Shown here in pieces: positions 15,882-23,466 of a stretch of DNA of 41,018 nt (positions within the stretch are counted from its first letter, which is position 1; each line of letters starts with the position of its first letter). A program made the position numbers and the translations under genes. The notes under the pieces are model-generated. The model worked only from the letters and a program-made list of their open reading frames with translations, did no database searches and was not told the DNA's origin. The stretch comes from Nitratireductor sp. (lineage in GTDB: Bacteria > Pseudomonadota > Alphaproteobacteria > Rhizobiales > Rhizobiaceae): the NCBI GenBank assembly GCA_020441855.1, contig JAGRLL010000282.1, positions 1-41,018 of the forward strand. Direction: 5' to 3'.

Positions 15882-16323
15882 ACCCGGGAACCGGATTCCT
15901 GTCCTGCGCCACAGGGTTTCGGGTGAGGCCATGCAGGTCTGGGCGCGCGTGCTCGATGATCCCAATCCCATCCACGTCGACCGCGAATTCGTTCGCTCGC
16001 ACGGGCTGGGTGACAACCTGATCAACCAGGGGCCGGCAAACCTTGCCTATTTGATCAATGCACTGACGGCGGCATTTCCCGAAGCATTCCTGGAATCGAT
16101 CGACGTCCGGTTTCTGGGAAATGTATTTGCCGGGGAGACAGTCGAAGCCGGTGGTGTGATAGAAGCTATCGAATCCGCCGGTGAACACAGTCGGATCGTT
16201 TGCGCCATGAGCCTCGAGGCCCCCGGCCGCGGACCTGTCGTCGCCGGCCGAGCCACCGTGATATTGCCTAACCGTAAGAACCAACCCGTCATAGTGAAGG
16301 GGCATTTGCGTGAATGGATTTAA
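15871..16323 (+). CDS. MaoC-family (R)-enoyl-CoA hydratase-like protein
   Basis: The 150-residue hotdog protein carries the hydratase-2 catalytic motif as DDPNPIHVDREF (Asp near residue 29-30 and His near 35), followed by the GLGDNLINQGPANLAYL helix. MaoC enzymes hydrate trans-2-enoyl-CoA, usually to the (R)-3-hydroxy isomer. Its ATG lies inside the last codons of the preceding hotdog gene. The kinase that follows starts at a GTG within this gene's end, so all three are co-translated. The partner gene lacks the motif, suggesting an active/inactive subunit pair. Substrate chain or ring type cannot be inferred. Confidence 0.85.
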   Translation: MKAEPGNRIPVLRHRVSGEAMQVWARVLDDPNPIHVDREFVRSHGLGDNLINQGPANLAYLINALTAAFPEAFLESIDVRFLGNVFAGETVEAGGVIEAIESAGEHSRIVCAMSLEAPGRGPVVAGRATVILPNRKNQPVIVKGHLREWI

Positions 16324-17398
16324 AGCGCCGGTGGCGCGAGAACTCCTTCGTCCAACCGAAGAAACGGTGGTACTTCCCTGGGAACGGTTGCGCACAGCTT
16401 TGACTGCGCATGGACATGAGCTGGACAGTGCATGGGAGCCACGCCAGTTTGCCGGCGGCTATGGCAATCTCAATTTCCTGATCAGGATGGATGGCGACTG
16501 GGCGGTGTTGCGCCGTCCGCCCTTCGGCGAGATTCCCAAGGGCGCGAACGACATGGGCCGGGAAAACAGGGTGTTGAGGGTGCTGGCTCCGGTGTGGAAG
16601 CTGGTGCCGGCAGCGCTGTTCTTCTGTGAAAATCCCGAACCATTCGATGCTCCATTCCTGATTTCGGAGTTCCGCCGGGGATTGCCTCTTCACGGCTCAA
16701 AACCGCTTGGCGATGAGTTAAGTCCCCAACGAGCCGAACTCCTGTCACGCATACAGATCGACGTGCTCGCGCAATTGCATCGGTTCGAGGTGGGAAAAAT
16801 TGGGGCCGAGAAGCTTGGCCGTCCGGATGGCTTCGGGGCGCGGACGCTAAGCGGTTGGAAGAATCGGTTCGAACAAATGGGAGCCACGTCCAAACCGGGG
16901 ATGGCCTTGTTCGAGTGGCTAGAGAGGGAATTCGTCGAGAGCAGCCGGCTGTGCGTGATCCACAACGACTTCAAACTCGACAACCTGGTGCTCGACCCTA
17001 CCACCTTGGAACCGCGCGCCGTGCTTGACTGGGACATGGCGACGCTCGGCGCACCGTTCTTCGATCTAGCGACGTTGTTGTCCTACTGGATCGGTCCTGA
17101 AGATCCAATCAGCCTGCATCACATCAATCATACGCACTCGCTCGCCAAGGGGGCGCTCGACCGCCGCGAGTTGGTGGAGTGTTATGTCAATGCCACGGGT
17201 TTCGCTTCACCGCAGGACGAGCGCCAACTCCACTACTTCCTGACGCTTGCGTTGGCCAAACTCGGTGTAGTCTACATGCAGCTATTCCGGCGCTATCAGG
17301 ACAAGCCGGAAGAGAATGTCCGCTATGAAAAATTCGGCGCAGTCGTCGATGACGTATTTGAACTAGGGATAAAAGCCGCCGGACGCCGGCTTGTCTAG
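16310..17398 (+). CDS. APH-family phosphotransferase, ACAD10/11 kinase-domain-like
   Basis: The 362-residue protein is an aminoglycoside-phosphotransferase-fold kinase. FAGGYGNLNFLIRMD (residues 48-61) is the glycine-rich loop region. VIHNDFKLDN holds the catalytic Asp220 and Asn225, and LDWDMATLG holds the metal-binding Asp (240 or 242). This version, with IHNDFKLDNLV and WDMATLGAPFFDLA, is the type fused to acyl-CoA dehydrogenase in animal ACAD10/11 and present as LvaA in bacterial levulinate catabolism, where a 4-hydroxyacyl-CoA is phosphorylated. Antibiotic modification is less likely in this context. The start is a GTG at 16310 with AAGGGG seven bases upstream. The matching dehydrogenase lies at 22090-23358. 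The 31 bases after its stop separate it from convergent livF. Confidence 0.85.
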   Translation: MNGFKAPVARELLRPTEETVVLPWERLRTALTAHGHELDSAWEPRQFAGGYGNLNFLIRMDGDWAVLRRPPFGEIPKGANDMGRENRVLRVLAPVWKLVPAALFFCENPEPFDAPFLISEFRRGLPLHGSKPLGDELSPQRAELLSRIQIDVLAQLHRFEVGKIGAEKLGRPDGFGARTLSGWKNRFEQMGATSKPGMALFEWLEREFVESSRLCVIHNDFKLDNLVLDPTTLEPRAVLDWDMATLGAPFFDLATLLSYWIGPEDPISLHHINHTHSLAKGALDRRELVECYVNATGFASPQDERQLHYFLTLALAKLGVVYMQLFRRYQDKPEENVRYEKFGAVVDDVFELGIKAAGRRLV

Positions 17399-17429
17399 TC
17401 CGTCCTCATGCGTTTCAGTCAGGATTTCG

Positions 17430-18176
17430 TCAGGCCGCGTTTCGTATGCCGAGAAATGTCCGGGCAATCTTGGGATCGTTTCTCAAATCGGCGGCGCTGC
17501 CTTCCTGCACAATCCGTCCACGATCCATAACATAAACGTAGTCAGCGATCTTGAAGGCGGAATTCGCGTTTTGCTCGACCAGAAGAATCGTGAGGCCACG
17601 CTGCGAGATCGCGCGTATAGATTTCATGATGAAGTCGACCATGATCGGGGAAAGCCCCATCGATGGTTCGTCCATAACAATGACGTCCGGTGCGGCCACA
17701 ACAGCTCGCCCGAAAGCGAGCATTTGTTGCTCGCCACCGCTCAGCATCCCCCCTAGGGTATGCTGGCGTTCATCAAGTACGGGAAACATCTCGTAGACTT
17801 CCCTGATCAGCCTTGCGCTCTCCTGGGGTGCGCGGCCGCCGTAATTTGCTAGGTGCAGGTTCTCCCGAACGGTCAGCGGCCCGACGATCTCACGACCTTC
17901 TGGAACGAGCACCATGCCTTTCTGCACGATTTTGTGTGCGCGCAATCCGCTTATGGAATCGCCGAGCAAAGAGATCCGGCCGTCGATGCTAGCGCGAAGG
18001 TTTCCGCAAACCGCGTTGAGTGTTGATGACTTTCCAGCACCATTCGCCCCGATGACTGCGGTCACGGAGCCCCTCCTGACCTTGAGATTCGCTCCGAGAA
18101 CGGCCGCAATCTTGCCATAGCGAACGTTGAGGTCTTCGACGATCAGATCGTATTTGGTGTCCGACTCGAGCGACAT
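17430..18176 (-). CDS. livF: Branched-chain amino-acid-type ABC transporter ATPase LivF
   Basis: The 248-residue cytoplasmic ATPase has Walker A GANGAGKSS (about residues 43-51), signature LSGGEQQMLA, Walker B VIVMDEPSMGLSP and a switch His region, and matches LivF in length. It would power uptake with LivG through the LivH/LivM channel. It is the final gene of the transporter operon, starting seven bases after livG. Liv-family systems also import aromatic and other carboxylic acids, so the substrate here may be the acid degraded by the surrounding CoA enzymes. Confidence 0.93.
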   Translation of the reverse strand: MSLESDTKYDLIVEDLNVRYGKIAAVLGANLKVRRGSVTAVIGANGAGKSSTLNAVCGNLRASIDGRISLLGDSISGLRAHKIVQKGMVLVPEGREIVGPLTVRENLHLANYGGRAPQESARLIREVYEMFPVLDERQHTLGGMLSGGEQQMLAFGRAVVAAPDVIVMDEPSMGLSPIMVDFIMKSIRAISQRGLTILLVEQNANSAFKIADYVYVMDRGRIVQEGSAADLRNDPKIARTFLGIRNAA

Positions 18177-18183
18177 GCTTTCC

Positions 18184-19008
18184 TCACTCCTCGTCGGCTA
18201 CGCCGATGTACGCTTTCCGGACATCGGGGTCGTTGGCGACGTCCACCGAATTGCCCTCAGCGATCAGCTTGCCAAAATTCAATGCGAAGACATGATCAGT
18301 CACGGCGTGGATCATCGACAGGTCATGTGCGACCAGAATCTGGGTCAACCCGCTGTCGCGCAATCCCATGAGCAATTCACTGATGTCGTCGGTCTCTGCC
18401 GGACTCATGCCCGCAGTAGGCTCATCCAGCAACAGGAGCTTGGGGTCGCTAGCCAGGCACCTGGCGATCTCAACGCGGCGTTGCATGCCATAGGACAGCG
18501 AAGATGGAAACTGGTCCTTGTAGTCGACCAGTCCGACACGCTCCAATGCCGACAGAGCCGTTTCGCGGCATTCTGCCTCTTCCCTCCGATTGCGGACAAG
18601 ACGGAGCCAGTTGAATATGACCGGCCGGGTGATGCGGTGATGGTCAGCGCCGACCATCGCGTTTTCAAGCACCGAAAGATCCTCCTGCAGCCGAACCGTC
18701 TGGAATGAGCGCGAAATGCCCAAACGGGCAGCCACGAAAGCGGGTTCGCCGGTATAATCGCGGCCGGCAAATTCGAGCCTGCCTTCCGTGACTTTGCCGT
18801 GACGGGAGATTGCCGCGAGGAAGGTGCTCTTGCCTGAACCATTGGGACCGATAAGTCCGTAAAGTTGGCCAGCCGGGGCCGTGAGCGACACGTGATCCAG
18901 CGCCACAACACCGTCATAGTTGACGGTCAGGTCGGTTACATTCAGCAGGGGTTCGGACTGCATGTCAATCATTTCGCGGTTCGCGTCTCGTTCAATGACT
19001 TGATGCAT
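18184..19008 (-). CDS. livG: Branched-chain amino-acid-type ABC transporter ATPase LivG
   Basis: The product is up to 274 residues: Walker A GPNGSGKST (about residues 54-62), the LivG-style signature LSYGMQRRVEIAR, Walker B LLLLDEPTAGMSP and the C-terminal helix typical of LivG. The start is uncertain: the ATG at 19008 lies just after the livM stop and has GAGG nine bases upstream, while in-frame ATGs 13 and 16 codons later are also usable and closer to the family N-terminus. It pairs with LivF as the heterodimeric motor for LivH/LivM. Confidence 0.92.
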   Translation of the reverse strand: MHQVIERDANREMIDMQSEPLLNVTDLTVNYDGVVALDHVSLTAPAGQLYGLIGPNGSGKSTFLAAISRHGKVTEGRLEFAGRDYTGEPAFVAARLGISRSFQTVRLQEDLSVLENAMVGADHHRITRPVIFNWLRLVRNRREEAECRETALSALERVGLVDYKDQFPSSLSYGMQRRVEIARCLASDPKLLLLDEPTAGMSPAETDDISELLMGLRDSGLTQILVAHDLSMIHAVTDHVFALNFGKLIAEGNSVDVANDPDVRKAYIGVADEE

Positions 19009-19012
19009 CCAC

Positions 19013-19894
19013 TCACGCCTCGCGGAAATCCTGGTGGCGTCGGGCCATCAGGGAGCCAAGCCGTTGTAGGCCGCCCAGAAGGCCGCGTGGCATATAGACG
19101 GCGATGAACAGAATGAGCAGGCCATAGACCACGGACCACCACTCGCTCATTCCCTCGATCCCGAAAGACTGAAGGCCGATCGGCAGCCACTGGATAAGGG
19201 CCGCGCCGATCAGTGCGCCTAGCCAGGAATGATAGCCCCCGACGATCACCATGGTCAGGGCGATGACGATGACCGGGAAATCGGCGTCGGTGGGGCTGAC
19301 GATGCCGAGCATCATGGCATTCAGAGCCCCTGCGAGGCCGCCGACGGCGCCGGAAAGGACAAAGGCGAAGCGTCGCATCGATTCCGAATCGATCCCCAGC
19401 GATGCAGCTAGCGGCTCGTCATCGCGCACGATGTTGTACGCGCGGCCGAGCATCCCCCTTTCCAGCGCCCAGAGGAGGAAACTGACCAGGGCAAGCACGG
19501 CGAAGAGTTGAAACGTCGAGATTCGCGCGCCAATGCCGTAAATGCCCAACTCGCCGCCGGTAAAATCGCCACCATGTATCAGCGCGATACCGACCATCTG
19601 ATTGAATGCGATGGTGGCCATGCCGAGGTAGAGACCGCGCAGTCGCACCAGTAGGAGGGCGAGCAGGTAGCTAATGATCGCCGATACGACGATGCCGATG
19701 AGCACGCCGATGACCGGATGCATGTCGTGCCGGTCGGAAATCGCGAGACTGTAGCCGCCGATGGCCCAGCAGCCGACACCGGCCAGCGAGAACGCACCGG
19801 CGCGCAGTGATATCTGCACACTGAAGGCCAGCAGCGAGAAGACGGCGATAGTCTGGAGGAGAATCTCGTTTGATGAAAAGAAATTCAGCATCAT
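19013..19894 (-). CDS. livM: Branched-chain amino-acid-type ABC permease LivM
   Basis: The 293-residue membrane protein has about eight to nine hydrophobic segments and the LivM permease pattern (LRGLYLGMATIAFNQMV, the coupling region SLGIDSESMRRFAFVLSG, then GGLAGALNAMMLG). It forms half of the inner-membrane channel with LivH. Its ATG overlaps the livH stop by four bases, and livG follows four bases after its stop. It ends with an MPRGLLGGL element common in LivM proteins. Confidence 0.92.
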   Translation of the reverse strand: MMLNFFSSNEILLQTIAVFSLLAFSVQISLRAGAFSLAGVGCWAIGGYSLAISDRHDMHPVIGVLIGIVVSAIISYLLALLLVRLRGLYLGMATIAFNQMVGIALIHGGDFTGGELGIYGIGARISTFQLFAVLALVSFLLWALERGMLGRAYNIVRDDEPLAASLGIDSESMRRFAFVLSGAVGGLAGALNAMMLGIVSPTDADFPVIVIALTMVIVGGYHSWLGALIGAALIQWLPIGLQSFGIEGMSEWWSVVYGLLILFIAVYMPRGLLGGLQRLGSLMARRHQDFREA

Positions 19895-20787
19895 GCCCTC
19901 ATCGCACTGCGGGTGCCGAACAGGCCCTGGGGACGGAACAGCAGGATAAGGACGATCAGTGAGAACGCCGCCAGATCGCGCAGGTTACCCGCTCCGAAGG
20001 CGACGATGCCCGTTTCCGCAAATGCGAGTATGAAGGCAGCGAGGACACAGCCCCTGATGCTCCCCACACCTCCCAATACGACAATGGCGAAGCCTTTCAA
20101 CAGGAAGGAATGTCCAGTCGATACTGCCATGCCCGAGACCCACACGGTCATCAGCGTTCCGGACAGGCCGGCCAACATGCCGCCGATCGCCATGGTTGCG
20201 GCGGACATCCGATCGACATGGATACCAAGCAGCGGTGGGATCTTTGCCGAATAGGCGATAGCCCTGATGGCCATTCCCTGGCGTGAGCGTGAGATCCACA
20301 GGTTGAGCAGAACCGCGCACAGGAAAGTCAGTACGAGGATGATGATTTCTATGTTGGAAATGCGTGCGCCGAATATGTGGAAATCCTTGTATGGGAATGC
20401 GCGCGCCGGGAAGGAGAACACTTGATCCAGTGTCGCCCGTCCAATAATCCGATCAAGAACGAAGCCCATTCCGATGGTGGCGGCGACCATCGACAATTCC
20501 GCCTGCCGCTTGTTCGTGATTAGCAATCTGATCGGCTTGAAGGCAACGAGATCGGCCACCACGCCGATCATGCCACCTGTCAAAATTCCCACTAGCATCG
20601 CCGAGGCGAGCGGAAGCTCGTAGGCGGAATAGACGCTGGTCGCCACCCAGGCGCTGGTTACGAATGTGGCGCCATGGGCCAGGTTGAGGACATCAAGCGC
20701 TCCCCAGGTGAGGGAAAGGCCCAAGGCGAACAGCGTAAACACGGCGCCAAGTACAGCAGCGTTGATTATCAGTTGTTCGTAGAGCAT
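19891..20787 (-). CDS. livH: Branched-chain amino-acid-type ABC permease LivH
   Basis: The 298-residue integral membrane protein starts with a hydrophobic helix, then LSLTWGALDVLNLAHGATFV, the hallmark of LivH. The coupling helix region RSRQGMAIRAIAYSAKIPPL and the conserved GGVGSIRGCVLAA follow. It ends LLFRPQGLFGT as expected. AGGAGG lies upstream of the ATG, and 35 bases separate it from the binding-protein gene. It forms the translocation channel with LivM. Confidence 0.93.
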   Translation of the reverse strand: MLYEQLIINAAVLGAVFTLFALGLSLTWGALDVLNLAHGATFVTSAWVATSVYSAYELPLASAMLVGILTGGMIGVVADLVAFKPIRLLITNKRQAELSMVAATIGMGFVLDRIIGRATLDQVFSFPARAFPYKDFHIFGARISNIEIIILVLTFLCAVLLNLWISRSRQGMAIRAIAYSAKIPPLLGIHVDRMSAATMAIGGMLAGLSGTLMTVWVSGMAVSTGHSFLLKGFAIVVLGGVGSIRGCVLAAFILAFAETGIVAFGAGNLRDLAAFSLIVLILLFRPQGLFGTRSAMRA

Positions 20788-20822
20788 AGCCCTGGGCCTC
20801 CTGATTCAGACTCGTGATGGTA

Positions 20823-21974
20823 TCAGCGGTCTTTACCAGAGAACAGGATGTTCGGTTTTCCCTTGTCGAAGCGGACGAGCACGCCGTTGACGCGAGCATC
20901 GCGATGATACTTGTCATCGAACGTGGTGTCGCCGCTAGCCCCGGCAAAGCCGGTTTGAGCTACTTCGCTTATTGCGGCAAGGAGATTCTCACGATCCGGT
21001 TTGTTGCCGGCCTTGATCACCTTCTCGAGCGCTGCGCTCAGGAAGAGAACGGCGTCGTAGCCATTCGCGGCATAGATCGTCGGATCATCATCAAACTTCT
21101 TCCTGAAGGAATCGGTGAATTCCTTGCTCGACGGATCAGACATTGCGGGCGAGTAATCGATGCTCATCAGCAGGCCGTCGGCCGCATCTCCAACCGCTTC
21201 AAGAGTCGAAGGATTAATATTGTAGACGAAAAGCTTGCCTTCAAAACCGGCGCGGCGCAGTCCGGTGATGAGACCCGTGAGTTGGGTGTCGATATGATAG
21301 AGGCCAATAGCGTCAGGCTTGGCCGCGACAAGCTTTTCGATAGTGGTCGAGAAATCGGTGGTGTTGAATGGCGTTCCTTCGGAAGCCACGATCTCCATAC
21401 CATACTCCTTCGCCCATTTTGGCGCAAAATCCTTACCGAGACCGGCGACGGAGGGGATATTGCTGATGAAGGAGAGCGCCACCTTCTTGACGCCCTCATC
21501 GGCCAGATGTTTGAAGGTGAGGTCGTTGTAGGTGTAAAACGGCGCGGTAAGGCGATAGATGTACTCACCGGTTTCGACCACGCCCTCAGTGTTGGATTGA
21601 ACGGCGATCATGGGGATTTTTTCGCGCTGTGCGATCGGTGCGGATGCTAGAGCGGAACTCGACAGTGCGGGACCCAGGATGGCCACGGCATCAGACTTAG
21701 CTGCCTGCGTGGCAAGTGCGGCGGTGGTGGCCGGGTTGCTTGCTGCATCCTTGATTTCGATTTTCAGCTTGTAGTCGCCGAGCCGGCTGCTTTCGTTGAC
21801 CTTCTCGGCGGCTAGTTGCATGCCTTTCCACACCGACTGGCCAGCATACCCTACCACGCCGGTCTGTTCGACCAGCGCGGCAACGTCGATGTCCTCTGCG
21901 CTGGCGCTGAGCGCGCTTGCCGACAACATGCCGGCCACCATGCCTGCCAGTAAAATCTTCCTTGGAATGCTCAT
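20823..21974 (-). CDS. livJ: Periplasmic branched-chain amino-acid-type binding protein
   Basis: The 383-residue type I periplasmic binding protein has a clear signal peptide: basic MSIPRK, a hydrophobic core, then ALSASA with predicted cleavage near residue 26. The mature part follows the LivJ/LivK (Peripla_BP_6) pattern with KGMQLAAEKVNES, AVAILGPALSSS and a hinge-containing C-lobe (ANGYDAVLFLSAALEKV). It captures ligand in the periplasm for LivHMGF. GGGAGG precedes the ATG. The CoA-gene setting suggests an aromatic or aliphatic acid ligand rather than leucine, but the pocket cannot be read by eye. A perfect 8-bp inverted repeat lies 22 bases before the start. Confidence 0.92.
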   Translation of the reverse strand: MSIPRKILLAGMVAGMLSASALSASAEDIDVAALVEQTGVVGYAGQSVWKGMQLAAEKVNESSRLGDYKLKIEIKDAASNPATTAALATQAAKSDAVAILGPALSSSALASAPIAQREKIPMIAVQSNTEGVVETGEYIYRLTAPFYTYNDLTFKHLADEGVKKVALSFISNIPSVAGLGKDFAPKWAKEYGMEIVASEGTPFNTTDFSTTIEKLVAAKPDAIGLYHIDTQLTGLITGLRRAGFEGKLFVYNINPSTLEAVGDAADGLLMSIDYSPAMSDPSSKEFTDSFRKKFDDDPTIYAANGYDAVLFLSAALEKVIKAGNKPDRENLLAAISEVAQTGFAGASGDTTFDDKYHRDARVNGVLVRFDKGKPNILFSGKDR

Positions 21975-21995
21975 TGTTTCCTCCCTTTGCTAGAT

Positions 21996-22015
21996 CGCAA
22001 GGATTATTCCTTGCG
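21996..22015. promoter_or_regulatory. Perfect inverted repeat upstream of the transporter genes
   Basis: CGCAAGGA (21996-22003) and TCCTTGCG (22008-22015) are perfect 8-bp arms around a four-base centre. It lies in the 115-base gap between the acyl-CoA dehydrogenase stop and the binding-protein ATG. There is no following T-run on either strand, so an intrinsic terminator is unlikely. An operator, or an mRNA hairpin that stabilises or processes the transporter message, fits better. Confidence 0.5.
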
Positions 22016-22089
22016 TTGAAAACCTTGCCTGACGCGGTCCACACTTTCAGCAGGTGCCGGATCGTCGAGGTCAAATCTCAACACTGGCC

Positions 22090-23358
22090 TTATTGCTGGT
22101 TGAATATCTCCCCGGCGCGTGCGGTCGATTTGTCGGCCATGTATTCGGGAAACTGATCCGTACTGGGTTCCACACCCTTGAGCATGTTCTTCACAACCAC
22201 GGATTTGTGAACTTCGGTAGGGCCATCGGCGAGACCGAGCATGAAACTGTTCATCACATGGTTGGCGAACGGCATTTGCGTGGTGATGCCAAGCGAACCG
22301 TGCAGATGAAGTGCCATGCTCGATATGTCGTGGAGCACCTTCGACATCATCACCTTCACGGCCGAAACGTTTTGCTGAAGCTTGTGCCAGTCGTTGTTCT
22401 GGTCGGCGAGCCATGCGGTCTCGAGGACGAGCAACCGGAACTGGCGCAACTGGATCCAGGCATCTGCGAGCTTGTCCTGCACCATCTGGTGTTTCCAGAG
22501 AATCTGGCCTTTCGTCGTTCTTGAAACGACCCGCTGGCAGGTAAATTCGAGGCATTTGGTGGCCTCGGCAAGCGCGCGCATGGCGTGATGCAGCCGCCCC
22601 CCGCCCAGGCGCACCTGTGCAACGGCAAACCCCATTCCGCGCTCGCCGAGCAGGCTCTCGCGAGGAATACGGACATCGGTCCATCGCATGTGCGCGTGAT
22701 CGGCCTCCTTCTCGCCCAGATAGGTATAGTCCCGCAATATCTCGATACCTGCGGTGCCTGCCGGAACCACAAAGATCGACTGGCGCTTGTAGGGATCGGT
22801 CGCTTCCGGGTCGGTGACCGCCATGATCAAGAAGAAGGCGGCATATTTGGCGCTTGTGGCGAACCATTTCTCGCCGTTGATCACCCATTCATCGTCTTCC
22901 AGTCGCGCGGTCGTCTCGATCTGCAGCGGATCAGCGCCGCCCTGGGGCTCGGTCATGGCGAAGCAGGAGACGATGTTGTTTTCGAGTAACGGCTCAAGCC
23001 AAGTCTTCTTCTGCTCAGCCGTTCCGAAGTGGGCGAGGATCTCCGAATTCCCGGTATCGGGCGCTTGTATGCCGAAAACGATCGGGCCGAAGCGCGATCT
23101 GCCTAATTGCTCATTCAGCAGTGCCAGCTTGAGCTGTCCATACCCCTTACCGCCAAGCTCCGGTCCGAGATGGCACGCCCAAAGGCCGCGTGCCTTTACT
23201 TTAGCCTGGAGGGGGCGGACGTGTTTCTTGAAAGCTTCGTCATGGATGTTCCACGCGCTTCCGAGCAATTCATCGAGAAATTGAACCTCGCCACGGATGA
23301 AGTCTCGCACCCAGTCGAGTTCACGCTGAAATGCCGGCTCAGTATCGAATGACCACAT
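22090..23358 (-). CDS. Acyl-CoA dehydrogenase, ACAD10/11-like
   Basis: The 422-residue acyl-CoA dehydrogenase has CFAMTEPQGGADP and WVINGEKWFATSA in the beta domain, and HLHGSLGITTQMP plus LADGPTEVHKSVV at the C-terminus. The ADGPxEVH signature, with Asp where other family members have the catalytic Glu, is characteristic of ACAD10/ACAD11 and their bacterial relatives. Those enzymes act together with an APH-type kinase on 4-hydroxyacyl-CoA; that kinase is encoded at 16310-17398. The ATG at 23358 is chosen because GGAGG is eight bases away. An ATG two codons earlier is too close to it. A much longer open frame continues to 26226 but is antisense to other genes. The gene heads the transcription unit that includes the Liv transporter. 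Confidence 0.92.
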   Translation of the reverse strand: MWSFDTEPAFQRELDWVRDFIRGEVQFLDELLGSAWNIHDEAFKKHVRPLQAKVKARGLWACHLGPELGGKGYGQLKLALLNEQLGRSRFGPIVFGIQAPDTGNSEILAHFGTAEQKKTWLEPLLENNIVSCFAMTEPQGGADPLQIETTARLEDDEWVINGEKWFATSAKYAAFFLIMAVTDPEATDPYKRQSIFVVPAGTAGIEILRDYTYLGEKEADHAHMRWTDVRIPRESLLGERGMGFAVAQVRLGGGRLHHAMRALAEATKCLEFTCQRVVSRTTKGQILWKHQMVQDKLADAWIQLRQFRLLVLETAWLADQNNDWHKLQQNVSAVKVMMSKVLHDISSMALHLHGSLGITTQMPFANHVMNSFMLGLADGPTEVHKSVVVKNMLKGVEPSTDQFPEYMADKSTARAGEIFNQQ

Positions 23359-23384
23359 GAACATTTCCTCCGCCGGAAATGTTC
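23359..23384. promoter_or_regulatory. 10-bp perfect inverted repeat over the dehydrogenase ribosome site
   Basis: GAACATTTCC (23359-23368) and GGAAATGTTC (23375-23384) are perfect 10-bp arms around six bases. The element abuts the ATG of the minus-strand acyl-CoA dehydrogenase and contains its GGAGG ribosome site, partly in the loop. It could be the operator of the divergent LysR regulator (ATG at 23467), or an RNA hairpin limiting translation of the dehydrogenase. Confidence 0.6.
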
Positions 23385-23466
23385 TCTTGTCGTACCCTTG
23401 AAATCCAATTGAAAATATGTGCCTGATTAATCCAAGTTGCTTATGGATAGAGGCGTAAGAAGGGTT

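Noticed and set aside
16310..17398. APH-family protein considered as an aminoglycoside resistance gene.
   Set aside because: Sequence motifs and operon partners (MaoC-type hydratases, acyl-CoA genes) fit the ACAD10/11 and LvaA kinase group, not resistance enzymes.
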